DNA from: Gigantopelta aegis
Lineage: Eukaryota; Mollusca; Gastropoda; Neomphalida; Peltospiridae
Assembly (NCBI RefSeq): GCF_016097555.1
Contig: NC_054702.1
Coordinates: forward strand, 81,481,420-81,545,419
DNA: 64,000 nucleotides
Direction of reading: 5' to 3'
Part shown: positions 25,195 through 37,699 of the stretch, piece after piece
Numbering within the stretch: the stretch's first letter is position 1
Layout of the letters: each line of letters starts with the position of its first letter
Notes under the pieces: model-generated
What the model was told of the DNA's origin: nothing
Databases searched by the model: none
The model's input: only the letters and a program-made list of their open reading frames with translations
Program-made: the position numbers and the translations under genes

Positions 25195-25921
25195 CCTACG
25201 TTCGGTTGTAGAATATTATTCCCTAGTATCAAAGCATCTATATTTAGACAGTAATATCTACGTTCGGTTGTAGAATATTATAACCTAGTATCAAAGCGTC
25301 TATATTTAGACAGTAATTTCTACGTTCGGTTGTAGAATATTATTCCCTAGTATCAAAGCATCTATATTTAGACAGTAATTTCTACGTTCGGTTGTAGAAT
25401 ATTATAACCTAGTATCAAAGCGTCTATATTTAGACAGTAATTTCTACGTTCGGTTGTAGAATATTATTCCCTAGTATCAAAGCATCTATATTTAGACAGT
25501 AATTTCTACGTTCGGTTGTAGAATATTATAACCTAGTATCAAAGCGTCTATATTTAGACAGTAATTTCTACGTTCGGTTGTAGAATATTATTCCCTAGTA
25601 TCAAAGCATCTATATTTAGACAGTAATTTCTACGTTCGGTTGTAGAATATTATAACCTAGTATCAAAGCGTCTATATTTAGACTAATTTCTACGTTCGGT
25701 TGTAGAATGTTATTCCCTAGTATCAAAGCATCTATATTTAGACAGTAATTTCTACGTTCGGTTGTAGAATATTATAACCTAGTATCAAAGCGTCTGTATT
25801 TAGACAGTAATTTCTACGTTCGGTTGTAGAATATTATTCCCTAGCATCAAAGCGTCTATATTTAGACAGTAATTCCTACATTTGGTTGTAGAATATTATT
25901 CCCTGGTATCAAAGTGTTTAT
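25195..25921. repeat. 62-bp satellite with two alternating unit types, 12 copies
   Basis: The unit contains 'tctacgttcggttgtagaat'. One type reads 'attattccctagtatcaaagca', the other 'attataacctagtatcaaagcg'; they alternate strictly for most of the array, making a 124-bp higher-order repeat. One copy near 25680 is 2 bp short. Confidence 0.93.
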
Positions 25922-27830
25922 AAATTGCCCTCTACGTTGCCATGACGTCCTGTACCAAATATGTGTTATTTAATGACATTTACTGAAAAAAATATAATAT
26001 TTATTATATATTATTTATTTAAAGTTGTAATTCGTATCATATAGCGACGCACATATTGGAATCACGACCCAGCCGTGTCTTTAAATTCTACAAAACCGTG
26101 ACTTATACATGAGTTTATATGGAATAAACATAAACGTCTCATATCAGGTTTGATTCATGTGACTCAAACACAATTGTTCATGGCATTTATAACTACATTT
26201 GTACATCCAGATATTGTGAATGATGCTCTCTGTCCTGTGCGTTCATTGTGCAGCTATTGCAGCCCAACTGTGTGTAGAATTACATCATTGTCAAAATACA
26301 TTGGTTCTGTTTGTTATTGTAAACAACATTCAAATGCTAATGGGTATAGTGCAAACTGTCAACTGCTTAGGCTGCTGACTGTGTCACATTTAGAGCTTGC
26401 TTGCTGAACACGTCATTCTGTGGACAGTTGTATGTCTCTTAATAGAATGGTAGATGTTAAATGACTGTTTTAAGGGAATTGGTATTATTTATTTAAAAAT
26501 CCAAATGCTTAGTAACGACATACTGTGAAAATTCTGTGGAATAATTAGAAAATATTGGCATTTCTCAGTAGTTACTTTTTACAATAGCTCGTCGGGAAAG
26601 TTTATTGTTTACATTCACCTGCAAATAAATGCAAATCTTCCAGGTGACATAAATAATAAATATCACAGACAGTGTGAATCAATACGATTGCTAATGACAG
26701 TTATAAATTACGTATATCTTATTTGCGATCGCATAGCCGTTATAGTGAGACGAGGCTGTAGTTTCCATTTGCACGCAAATAAATTACAACCAAATGCAAA
26801 TCTGTGCCACAATCTGTCTTCAATGAGCATGTTAGACATGTTCATTCAGAATGCATAAAATGCTCTTGGGTTGTTTTTTTTGTTTTTGTTTTTCGGTTTT
26901 TGTTTTTGTTTTAGTATATGGGTTTAGTGGCGGATCCAGAAAATCTATTTTGGGGAGGGAGGGGGGGGCGGGGCAATGACATGAGGCGGAATGCCAATGG
27001 AACTTTGAGGGAGGTTTGGAGGGGATCGTATAAAAAGAGAAAATTAATATATAATAAAATTATAACTGTCACAAGCTGGGCTAATGTTTTTACAACAGAA
27101 ATCAGAATTGGTGTATTTTGTGATATGGAGATTAGTAATATTTTATTTCCGAGCCATAATTTGCCTTTCGTACATTGAAATACACAATAGATTGTTTTGA
27201 TGTATATATCTATGTGATAATTGTCAATAACGTAGGTCTCTAACATCATTCTCTGTCATTTTCTAAGTAATATCCAGTTTCTGTCAACAAACTTTAAATA
27301 TGCGGGCATACTTAATGATCAGTCTAGCGTATTTGAGACACGTTTAGCAGTGATGCTAAATAAATTTAAAAAAAAAAACCAAAAACAACAACGAAGAAAG
27401 ATGATTGTGCACTGATTTGGAAGTATATGTATAAACCTAACATTATTTCATATGGAAGTTCTTAAATGGTAATATTAAAATTAGTGAAATATGTTAAACA
27501 TATTTCGAATCAAGTGATTCTTGAACCTAACATTCTTCTTACTCATGTGGCATTGATGTTCATTATTCATGTGGAAATTCATAGCCGTTATATTTTGTTA
27601 TACATACGTCAATGACATTACTGTGTGTGAACTTTTGTAAGTAACAAATAGATTACTATTAGCACAGGCGAAAGTAAAACACCGCCATACGCTATAGGGC
27701 AACATCACTACATAACTGTCAGTGTCGACAAATAAATACATTGTATTGTTTAACCTGTTGTGTATGTTGTCTGTAGTACGTAATAATAGGTCTACTAATC
27801 TTTGGAAAACTTGTATTTCAAGGCCGTACC
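25922..27830. other. Intergenic tract without recognised gene
   Basis: AT-rich. At about 26920-27000 is a 'ggcggatccagaaaat' motif with a G-rich run that looks like a dispersed-repeat end; nothing else can be named. Confidence 0.4.
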
Positions 27831-27833
27831 TAG

Positions 27834-27836
<3 letters not shown>

Positions 27837-27898
<62 letters not shown>
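27837..27898. repeat. (AC)n microsatellite
   Basis: Uninterrupted CA dinucleotides, about 31 units. Confidence 0.97.
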
Positions 27899-27903
<5 letters not shown>

Positions 27904-28027
27904 AAACACTACAATCCACTTCTAGGTGCGGGCCTGCAATTTGTTATTTGTGTTCTGTTCAGAGGGATTCTGCCCTAAAATCAATTATTCCTTTGTCAAT
28001 AAAGCGGCAACGAATGGTTGATTATTA

Positions 28028-28256
28028 TGCTAGTGTCAGACTACCAACTGTCAGCAGAAAGTTGGGCAACTTTGTGCTGTGACGACTTCCACGACTGTCC
28101 AGTTACTTGACTGAGCACTCTTACAACTCGATTCTCGTCATACAATCCATTAGTTAATCTGAGCGCACCAGTCGAAGTCGGAAGTTGGGAAATTATTATA
28201 ACTCAACCGTCGAGTTGGCCAACTTCGTCGTTACAGTTGACAGTCTGATCCTAGCA
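28028..28256 (+). mobile_element. MITE, TGCTAG-ended, TTA target duplication
   Basis: Inverted ends 'tgctagtgtcagactacc' and 'cagtctgatcctagca'; flanked by TTA at 28025-28027 and 28257-28259, as in PIF/Harbinger-type insertions. A second copy in opposite orientation lies at 39028-39258. Confidence 0.75.
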
Positions 28257-28827
28257 TTAGTAATAAGATTAATACCAACAACGTTTCTTTCGTAATTTCC
28301 AGGTAGATGCCAAAGGTGACCCTACTAGTTAGAAATACAATTTGTGTCTATTACCGAGTAGGTACTCTATTGTGTGTTCTTTATGCATCAATCATCAATA
28401 TTGTGAATTTTGACGCACATACTGTTGTTTAATACTTTTCAAATTCCTTTCTGTTATTTATTTTATTTTAACGGTTAGCGAGCTCTCCACAGGCTATATG
28501 AATTTAATCACGTTTGCAATGTTTCAGGTAGCGCATTGTTTAGAGTGTAAACTGATGACTAACGCCTAAAACAAGTGTTACCAGACGGCCCACAAATCAT
28601 CGCGGGAAAGGTGCAAAGTTGTAGGTCTATATTTGTCATGTTCATGTACTAGACAGACAAGCAAATTGACGGAGAGAGATATTGCGGGCTTTCGCTATTA
28701 ACCTACATGTATCTTTGACAGTTACGGCCGTCTAGAGAATTTTTCAATATCGTCTGCCCATTTCTCTTCTTCATCCAATATTTTGCCGTTAGCGAAGAGT
28801 TTTTAAGTGTAAACTTGATGTATCCGT

Positions 28828-29062
28828 GCCCATTGGGTTATTTCTCGTTCTAGCCAGTGCACCACGACTGGTATATCAAAGGCCGTGGTATGTGCTGTCC
28901 TGTCTGGAATGGTGCATATAAAATATATCTTGCCACTAATGGAAAAATGTAGCGGGTTTCCTCTCTAAGACTATATGTCAAAAATACCAAATGTTTGACA
29001 TCCAATAGCCGATGATTAATAAATTAATGTGCTCTAGTGGTGTCGTTAAACAAAATAAACTT
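28828..29062 (+). mobile_element. SINE family A, 5'-truncated, with target-site duplication
   Basis: Begins inside the body (cccattgggttatttctcg) and ends with the A tail. Duplication TTGATGTATCCGT at 28815-28827 and 29063-29075: a true truncated insertion rather than later decay. Confidence 0.82.
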
Positions 29063-29075
29063 TTGATGTATCCGT

Positions 29076-30230
29076 AGCTATAGACTATTAACGCATAGTT
29101 TATATAAGTTGATTTACGCTTGTGGCATATTCAATACTTTAAGCGCCGATCCAAACAATCGTCTGTTCTATGCAGAATTTCCGACTCGGAACTGGAAACC
29201 ACTGAGAACGTCCCTGGGCCTTGATTGTATAAGGTCATGTTTGACAAATTTAGCCTATCAGTACCAACCAACTGTAGGAAGTGTGGCGGGGTCAGATTTG
29301 CACTTTTAAATTGCACAGGTACGCACTCTTGTAAATATGTCGGCAGCCTATAAAATTCATGTAGGATGAATTCGCCAGTTTTCGTTGTTTTTGTTTACGC
29401 AGATGCTTACACTATTGACCTAAATGTGCTAACACAAGAGTATTCGGTGTATGCCGAAGGCTCCACTCCACTTAAAAATGACCGCAGATTGAAATCTGTT
29501 TTGTACATGTTGTAGTTACACGCTGTTTATTTGCTAATATAAATTGTTTTAGAACCCCCCATACGTTCAGAGAGATTTGTATCGGGTTTTCACAAGCCGC
29601 AAAAACGCCGGTTCTTCTACACGCGGACAAACCGATAATAATGTTCCTGAAACGTTGAAAGTCTGCCAGATCTTGTCTTCTTTCTTTCATCTTTTGTGTG
29701 GCGTTTGCCTGGAACTGTGACGTATATACAGATTTGGTTGCAGATAAACTGAAAATAGCTTGGAAATCTCAAAAACAAAAGTTTGCAAAACAATACAACC
29801 GCCGAGGAACATAAAAAGGAGAGAGAATAACCGACAAAGCAAAACAACTGGTGTGATTCCCAATTTGGGTGGTTATTTTTGTATGTTTAATGCAACACAA
29901 TTAGAGATTATCTTTGTACCTAGGATCACCTTTGGCGAATAGCACTAGTTAACATAGATATTTTTCTATGTCACGCAGGAACCCAAAGAAGGTACTGCTA
30001 TTCTCGTTTATTCCTCTTGCTTGAAAGGGAGAACCTATGACCTAACTTGTTAAAGACATAAACAAATTCGAGCACATCTCCCCTTTTTGTATTGTAGATC
30101 TGAGATCTAACTAGTACCAGTATATCAAAGACCATGGTATATGATCTGTCTGTAAGATAGTATGTATTTTATGATCTCTTGATGATAATCGACATTTGTT
30201 TCTTGTTCATACTCTATTAATCATGTAGCA
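29076..30230. other. Intergenic tract without recognised gene
   Basis: Short open frames only, without family resemblance. A SINE-like scrap (tatcaaagaccatggtatat) lies at about 30122-30170. Confidence 0.4.
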
Positions 30231-30468
30231 CCTATACCTACAACCCATCCCCCGCAAAAAAAAACCCACACAAAAATACAAAAAAACACAAACAAAACAC
30301 CCCCCCCCCACACACACACACACACACACAAAAAAAAAAAAAATACATCAAGAAGGAGAAGTTCAACAACAACAAATCACAAAAACAAAAACAGAAGAAC
30401 AAAGCACACAAAACAAACAAATAAATAAACACAAAAGCAACCTGTATACTTTATATTTACTAAACAAT

Positions 30469-30697
30469 AAAATGATGTAGACATACCTACAGTAGTGAAG
30501 GATGTGAGCGTGGACCCTAAACAATTAAATGATGTAGACATACCTACAGTAGTGAAGGATGTGAGCGTGGACCCTAAACAATTAAATGATGTAGACATAC
30601 CTACAGTAGTGAAGGATGTGAGCGTGGACCCTAAACAATTAAATGATGTAGACATACCTACAGTAGTGAAGGATGTGAGCGTGGACCCTAACTCTGA
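30469..30697. repeat. 57-bp tandem repeat, four copies, open in frame
   Basis: Copies of 'gtagtgaaggatgtgagcg' start at 30492, 30549, 30606 and 30663. The 57-bp period keeps a 19-residue repeat (VVKDVSVDPKQLNDVDIPT) open on the + strand. Copies are identical. No start context or domain supports coding. Confidence 0.9.
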
Positions 30698-30722
30698 ACG
30701 ACACAACCGCCATCCTTGATCA

Positions 30723-30930
30723 AAGTTTGTTTTGTTTGACGACACCTCTAAAGCACACTGATGTATTTATTACTCATCGGTTGTTGGATGTCAAACATTT
30801 GGCAGTTTTGACATATAGTCTTAGAGAGGAAACCCGCTACATTTTTTCATTAGTAGCAAGAGATATTTTTATATGCACCATCCCAAAGACAAGAGAGCCT
30901 TTTATATACCAGTCTTGATGCACTGGCTGG
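30723..30930 (-). mobile_element. SINE family A, head-truncated copy
   Basis: Minus-strand tail and body (tttgacgacacctctaaagc to cactggctggaacgag); the tRNA-like head is missing. Confidence 0.75.
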
Positions 30931-31254
30931 AACGAGTATCCGTGATCGAGACGTATTTCTCTGCACAATGCAGAGTCGAATGGGCATTTGGCAAAACAGT
31001 GGTTGGTTCCACGAATCTCTATCTAGTACTTCGTCTATAATACAGCTATTTCCGACGATATCCTTAAATGGACAATACATCCTTTTGACTGCGACAAAGA
31101 GGACTGCCACTCTCAGACCAGTTTACTAAATCAAAACTAGCACTGGATAGAGTACATTGGAATAAATTCAACTAAAATGGTATTCACTCGTGAATAACTC
31201 TCAAAACAATGCTGATATCAGATGACTTGACTTGTGAATGATGACCACAAACCC

Positions 31255-31365
31255 AAAGACTTGATAGGGGAGTGTGGAATGTCACTTAGATATCTTGATA
31301 GGGGTGTGTGAGATGTCACTTAGATATCTTGATAGGGGTGTGTGAGATGTCAATTAGATATCTGT
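31255..31365. repeat. 41-bp tandem repeat, about 2.5 copies
   Basis: 'cttgataggggtgtgtgaga' followed by 'tgtcacttagatat' recurs three times. Confidence 0.75.
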
Positions 31366-32072
31366 AATATTACATGGATGGTATATTTACAGCAAAGTGA
31401 AGTTTGACAGTTTCTGAACACGACAGTAAATATCTATACATTATGTAATGTTAACTTTCCTGACCCGTATGTTGTAAAATGTATTTGTGGCAATGCATTG
31501 ATATAGGCCAACTGCCTGTTTGCCAGTCCATTTCATACAAAAATAAATATTGTTTAAACCACCCACCACACTCCCATAACTCCCAACACGTGGTATTGTA
31601 ATGACTGCATGCTAATCTATGAGGACTGAATGTCATCAGTCCTCTTTTATGAACCATTACATTGAGTAAATGCTAGATGCACCGATGTCTTTGCAAAAAC
31701 GCACAACCCAGTAAATCACAAAATGACTCATTTGTACTGAAGTATTCCAAGGAAAGTTATGCGAGAGGTAGAAGAGAGCATGCTGCGTTTGTCGTGCATT
31801 GCCAAATCACTTATGAACATAAGGAACACCTATGTTTCTAACCCAAAACAGTGGGTGAATATTTATGTTTCTCTGGTCTGTATATATGAACTCTATTAAC
31901 GTGTCTATATCCAGTGAAGGTTCAGAACGTCCATCCCACATCCAGTCTCTTGCAGGGTCAGGGGCAGAAGGGTTTCTTTTGTATAGATGCGGGAAAGTAT
32001 CGTGATATATTAACTAACCACGTATTATCAATATGTACCTCTTTAAGTTGAGATGGTTCTCGTTTGTAGTGA

Positions 32073-32451
32073 ACCGGCCTCGGTGGCGTCGTGGTTAGAC
32101 CATCGGTCTACAGGCTGGTAGGTACTGGGTTCAGATCCCAGTCGAGGCATGGGATTTTTAATTCAGATAATGACTCCAAACCCTGATTGAGTGCTCCGCA
32201 ATGGGTAGGTGTAAACCACTTGCGCCGACCAGTGATCCATAACTGGTTCAACAAATGCCATGGTTTGTGCTATCCTGCCTGTGGGAAGCGCAAATAAAAG
32301 ATCCCTTGCTGCTAATCGGAAAGAGTAGCCCATGTAGTGGCGACAGCGGGTTTCCTCTCAAACTCTGTGTGGTCCTTAACCATATGTCTGGCGCCATATA
32401 ACCGTAAATAAAATGTCTTGAGTGCGTCGTTAAATAAAACATTTCTTTCTT
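32073..32451 (+). mobile_element. SINE family B, full-length, with target-site duplication
   Basis: Head 'accggcctcggtggcgtcgt', tail 'cgttaaataaaacatttc'. Duplication TCGTTTGTAGTGA at 32060-32072 and 32452-32464. The best reference copy of family B in this window. Confidence 0.9.
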
Positions 32452-33108
32452 TCGTTTGTAGTGACATATACGTTTGTTGCAATGGCTCTTGGGTCTTTTG
32501 ATGATGTTAATAGTATATTAACGAAACGTTGAGACAGAGACTTTGTTTTTACTATTATTGAAAATTCCAGACTTTGTAGCCATTGTAATTTGTTTTCCGT
32601 TGATAATGCCTTTTTAATTATCAAAGTTATTAATGAATTATGTTTTCTTGCTTAGAATATCTATGGCTGTCTGGCCAGTGGGTTTGAGCTCATTCTTTTA
32701 TTTAAAGTGGCATAAAACTGGATTTGACAACCTAAATATTTTCTTCTAACATTTTAAGAATATTTGAATTACATTGTATCACACACATTAGGAAACATAT
32801 TGACAGGCAATATTTCCTTTTTGAAAGTTATTATTACAGTTTGAAAATTGATTAGAAACTACTATTTAATGTTTTAAAATTGTGAAGCGATTTCTGCAAG
32901 TTGTATAGCAGCCTCTTTCAACTCTGATGCTCTTGTGACCAAAATATGCTCCCCCCCCCCACCCCCCCGATGAAAGATTCATTATTAACGTACCCCCAAC
33001 TCACATCTTTAGCAATTATGAGATATATTAAGATATAAACTCTTCGTTGACTGATTTTTTTTTTGTTGTTGTTGCTTTATAGTGTCTAGTGTCTAGTGGT
33101 GTGTGTGT

Positions 33109-33141
<33 letters not shown>
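33109..33141. repeat. Poly-G run
   Basis: About 33 consecutive G; possible quadruplex former and assembly risk. Confidence 0.9.
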
Positions 33142-33142
<1 letters not shown>

Positions 33143-33190
33143 AGAGGGGGTGAAGAGAGGGAGAGAGAAAAGAGGGAGGAATAGAAATAA

Positions 33191-33453
33191 AGACATGTTT
33201 TATTTAACGACGCACTCAACACATTTTATTTACGGTTATATGGCGTCAGACATATGGTTAAGGACCACACAGATATTGAGAGAGGAAACCCGCTGTCGCC
33301 AGTTCATGGGCTACTCTTTCCGATTAACAGCAAGGGACCTTTTATGTGCACCATCCCACAGACAGGGAAGTATATACCACGACCTTTGATATACCAGTCG
33401 TGGTGCACTGGCTGGAACGAGAAATAGCCCAATGGGCCCACCGACGGGGAGAG
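33191..33453 (-). mobile_element. Mosaic SINE: B tail with A body
   Basis: On the minus strand the tail is B ('gttttatttaacgacgcac') but the 5' part is A ('agaaatagcccaatgggccc'). Head absent; runs into the GA microsatellite. Confidence 0.75.
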
Positions 33454-33520
33454 GGAGGGATAGAGACAGATGATAGGGATAGATTGAAGAGAGAGGCAGG
33501 GAGGATCGGAGAGAGAGGAT

Positions 33521-33522
<2 letters not shown>

Positions 33523-33605
<83 letters not shown>
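33523..33605. repeat. (GA)n microsatellite
   Basis: About 40 GA units. Ser-Leu and Arg-Glu open frames across it are artefacts. Confidence 0.97.
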
Positions 33606-33608
<3 letters not shown>

Positions 33609-34041
33609 GAGGAGGTGGAGGCAGACAGATAGATAGACAGCCAGAGACAGCCAGACCACCTTCTGTTTCCAGCAGTTCAGACGGAATACCTTGGTTAAAT
33701 TCGTGTATTGTACCACTGGCTAACACATTGATTGCCAAGTGGGATTGCCACACTGGAAGTCAACCTATCTAAATATATCTCGGAAGTAAAGACTAAAATT
33801 ACCGGTAAAGCTTATGCTGCCGTTCCTCGCAACTAAATTATGGTGTTTTCTTCTGCGAAACACATTATAATGATATGCTTTATTTTGTCTGTTAACCAGA
33901 CAATAGTTCAAAAGACTCGACGGGATTTCTCTGAAAAGCAAACGGGAAAGGTGTTCCGTTAATAGCCGATGATTAATGCAACGTTACAAAGAGAAAACAC
34001 AATGAGGGAACCAAAATGTCAGAGGAGGAGAGTTTTTCGTC

Positions 34042-34107
34042 TTTCTGCGGGCCGTTTGTGTAGTTTCTGCGGGCCGTTTGTGTAGTTTCTGCGGGCCGTT
34101 TGTGTAA
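34042..34107. repeat. 22-bp tandem repeat, three copies
   Basis: 'tttctgcgggccgtttgtgt' recurs exactly three times. Confidence 0.85.
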
Positions 34108-34281
34108 AGAACAAGCGAACATAGTAGCACGTAGTGAAGAAAACTATATACGAGTATGTGATTGTAAAGACCCACATGCGAGGATCAATGCTAATAAAAA
34201 GCATTCTAGTTGTAGCTTACGCTTCGGTGTTAGCTTTACCACTCCACCACCAAATCCCGTTAGAGCATAATTCAAACCTTA

Positions 34282-34301
34282 CCCCCCCCCCCCCCCCCCC
34301 C
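34282..34301. repeat. Poly-C run
   Basis: About 20 consecutive C followed by a CA-interrupted C-rich tract. Confidence 0.9.
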
Positions 34302-34599
34302 ACCCCCCACCCACCCACCCTTAGAGACTTCGCTCGCCACAGTCTAGATACACTCACATACTGCATAATTTCTAGCACACGGGCCTGGCAACAAACAGTA
34401 AATAATAATTAACAATATGCAATAAAACAACCCACAACCCCACCCCGCAAAAACCCCAACTAGAAACACACAATAAACAAGACAACAACAATTTAAAACA
34501 GGGTCCGGGTCCGGCGAGTATATTTTGGCCCGGACATGTTGCAGGAATTTTAGCAGGGGGAGGGATGGCGAGACATGCTAACCCGGACAATGTATTGAA

Positions 34600-35410
34600 G
34601 TAATGAATGTTTAACGACACCTTGTTACGGCCCATTTTGTCGCCGGGCCCATACCCCAGCACGAAAAATACATCGGTTATTGGATGGGAAATGTATTAAA
34701 AACAAAGAAAATTTGCTTAAGCAGCGAGTGTTCGACCCTCTGGTTGTTAATGGTTACTGGTTAGTGAGCCGTGAGAACTCACTTGGGGATGGAATCTGTA
34801 TTGGGCTACCAACCCAGCATATACTAGACTTAAAGATCAAAGATGGCCAACGACTATGAAATCGAGGCCGGTTGACAAGCCTTCATCGTATCATCCAGCA
34901 ACTGTAGCCCGAGCACTCTGCTGGTCGAGTGGTAGGCACAAATCCCGCCTTTTCGTTATAGACACCACTAGAGCATTTTGATTTATTAATCATCGGCTAT
35001 TGGATGTCAAAAATTTGGTAATTTTGACATCTAGTCTTAGAAAAAAAATCCGCTACATTTTTCCTCTAACGGCAGCGTGCCATTATAATCGTTTAAATGT
35101 CCATTTAGCTCTCGGACTGACAGTACTGTATATTAAAAGTCGTGGTATGTGCTGTCCTGTCTACAGGAAAATGAATATAAAAAAATTCTGGCTAGTAATG
35201 GAAAAAAGCTTAAACCTTAATTGGATATAACAACGAAATAAAGTTCAAATGGAAAAAAGCAGAATATGTTAGAATTGTACAAAAAACAGCCCCAAAACCC
35301 CAAACAAAAATATATATTCAAATTAAAAAAAAAAATCGTTTAACTTCCAATAGCCGTTGATTAATAATTCAATGTGATTTAATAGTGTCGTTAAACAAAG
35401 CAAACGCATA
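34600..35410. mobile_element. Cluster of degraded SINE fragments
   Basis: Holds a D-type tail (gaatgtttaacgacacct, about 34604), an A tail on the minus strand (agacaccactagagcatt, about 34960), C-like 'cttaattggatataac' (about 35216) and an A tail on the plus strand (tagtgtcgttaaacaaagc, about 35384). Old nested insertions, boundaries unclear. Confidence 0.5.
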
Positions 35411-35972
35411 TCTTATGAAGACTTTTGTGTTACATTTAATCGATAAATCAACAGAATTTTCTTGGGGCATCGTCCATTAAACAAAAATTCCTAATCCAAG
35501 GGAGGTAACACAATATAATCAAATGTACTGCTTGCGTTTATGAATATTATCCCTTTGAATGTGGTAAGAAAAGTAATCTTATGTAAGCAGTGCTAGCCTA
35601 CATATACGAAGAGAAAATATTCAAGTGAAAAATATAATCTAATTTTCAGTTGCAGAACGTAAACAATATGTGAAGTATTGTAAAGTTCAGAAAAAGGAAA
35701 GAAAACTAATCAAAACAACTTAAGGAAAGTAGGAAAGTGACATTTTACTTTTTCATCGCGATTTTGTGGGTAAACAGTAAAAAAAATGCCGAGAAAGAAC
35801 AAAGAGACAAAAATACCTAGGGGCATTACAAAAGAAAATCCAGAGGAGGGTTATATGTTACCCCGAGTACTCTGCCGTTCGAGTACTAGACGGACATTTG
35901 TACCGTTATGATCGTTCTCTCAGTTACTATAGCGAAAACATGGAATGGCTGACTACTACACGGTAGATAAAG

Positions 35973-36283
35973 ATTCTCGCTCTAATACAACACATATTCT
36001 AAGTTTGACACTAAATACTTTTGCATTAATAGTTTGCAAGTTCGCCGATAACACATATTTTACATAGTAACCACTAATACACACACTACATGAAGAAACC
36101 CGACAGCACCCTTTGCAAAATAATGTTCCAGTTAAATATGTATAGGTGCTGATGGGTTTCTTCCTGTAGTGTGTGTATTAGTGGTGAATAAGCGAAATAT
36201 TTGATACTGGCGAACTCGAAAATTATCAATGTAAAGGTATTTAGCGTCAACCTTAGTATTTGTGTTGCATTAGAGCGGGAATT
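35973..36283. mobile_element. Foldback MITE, about 310 bp
   Basis: Outer ends 'attctcgctctaatacaaca' and the inverse of 'gttgcattagagcgggaat'. Inner arms 'ccactaatacacacactac' and 'gtagtgtgtgtattagtgg' are perfect inverses. Nearly the whole element is two arms of about 150 bp. Confidence 0.8.
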
Positions 36284-37040
36284 TCATTATTTACTTATAA
36301 ATTACTTTAAATAACAACACACCTGAATTATCCCAACAGCAAGGTAAACTGAACAGCATGGAACTCTAACCTACAATAACCTGATTTTTTTATTATTATA
36401 TATTTTTTTCTCCATCAAGTTGACTTCATATTGGCTTTGACGGGGGGCGGGGGTGGGGTTGGAGGTGGAGGGTTGTGGCCATGTTCCCCAAACACGCTTG
36501 TTTTTTCCCCCTACTATCATTGATATATGCCTGTCGCCCCATAAAACGACTTGTAGACAGTTTTGGTGCCAATATAAAATCCTGGCTACGCCGTGTTCGT
36601 ACTCCGATAACGCAAAATCAGGGGTTTTACACTCCCACATTGATTTGTAACTTGTTAGGCTTATGTCAACCTCCTACAATTTAGTAATGCTCTTATGGCA
36701 AACTCCTTCCCCCTCCCCTACATTCACGTCATTTATGTAGCTAACAGGACCATTGAAACGATATCTGGAATCGGGAATGAAGGGGACACGATCTCTTATG
36801 GAGGGAGTAAAGTCGAATGGGTGGTGGGCACAAGCCTGATTTGTACGTTTATTTATTTAAAAATCAGAGTAGGCACCTACCCCATCTCGGTTCCTACGGA
36901 CCTGGCGAACGTTGCATGTGTAACTGTAGGACTTGATACAAACTGGAAACTGTGATTATATAGATTTATTTACAAAGTACAAGTCATTGGACAAAATCTC
37001 TCCGAGTTCGCCACTTACACGCACCAGACCACACTCTCTG
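36284..37040. other. Intergenic tract with a degraded dispersed repeat
   Basis: The part at 36420-36640 contains 'ggcgtagccaggatttta' on the minus strand with a G/C-rich run, resembling a dispersed-repeat end. No gene recognised. Confidence 0.35.
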
Positions 37041-37044
37041 TATT

Positions 37045-37260
37045 CGGGCCAGTGCACCACGACTGGTATATCACAGGTATGTGGTATGTGCCCTCCTGTC
37101 TGTAGGACGGTGAATATAAAAGATCCCTTGCTACTAATGTTAAAATGCAACAGGTTTCCTCTCTAGGACAATGTCAAAATTACCAAATGTTTGATTTCCA
37201 ATAGCCGTTGATAAATAAATCAATGTGTTCGAGTGGCGTCGTTAAACAAAACAAACTTTG
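37045..37260 (+). mobile_element. SINE family A, 5'-truncated
   Basis: Starts at 'gggccagtgcaccacgac' and ends with the A tail 'gttaaacaaaacaaactt'. Confidence 0.75.
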
Positions 37261-37422
37261 TTTCAACACCGTCTGTACCTTGTTTCAGTCTCACCTTATA
37301 TGCCCAAATCAGCGACAAGAGACTACCTTTCTTACATAACTATAATGTGTCTCTGAACTACACGAGATGTACAAATGGAATTATTTATTAAATCACGTCA
37401 AAGATGTCTTAAATGTGTATGG

Positions 37423-37550
37423 CGGCGGGACGTAACCCAGTGGTAAAGTGCTCGCCTGGTGCGCGGTCGGTCTGTGATCGATCACCGTCGGTGGGCCCAT
37501 TGGGCTATTTCTCGTTCCAGCCAGTGCACGACTACTGGTATATCAAAGGG
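37423..37550 (+). mobile_element. SINE family A, head fragment
   Basis: Well-preserved head (gcgggacgtaacccagtgg) and 'gggctatttctcgttccag', but stops after 'ggtatatcaaagg'; the 3' half is absent. Confidence 0.75.
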
Positions 37551-37699
37551 GGCGTGGACATTTGTAGATCCTCCCTGGGCACCAGGTGCTCTCCTGACTT
37601 GGGTCCGTGTCTGAAAATGTTTGTAATGGATCAAGGTATAGAATGTGCCAAGTTTCATGTTTTTAACTAAAAGTGCACAACGTTTTGGTTAACCGCCTC

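Noticed and set aside
26911-27249. 112-codon open frame on the minus strand
   Set aside because: No domain, low complexity and a dispersed-repeat end; no splice context seen.
33304-33753. Ser-Leu and Arg-Glu rich open frames
   Set aside because: Translations of the (GA)n microsatellite and a SINE.
36695-36955. 86-codon open frame on the + strand
   Set aside because: No known motif, and neighbouring sequence shows no splice structure.
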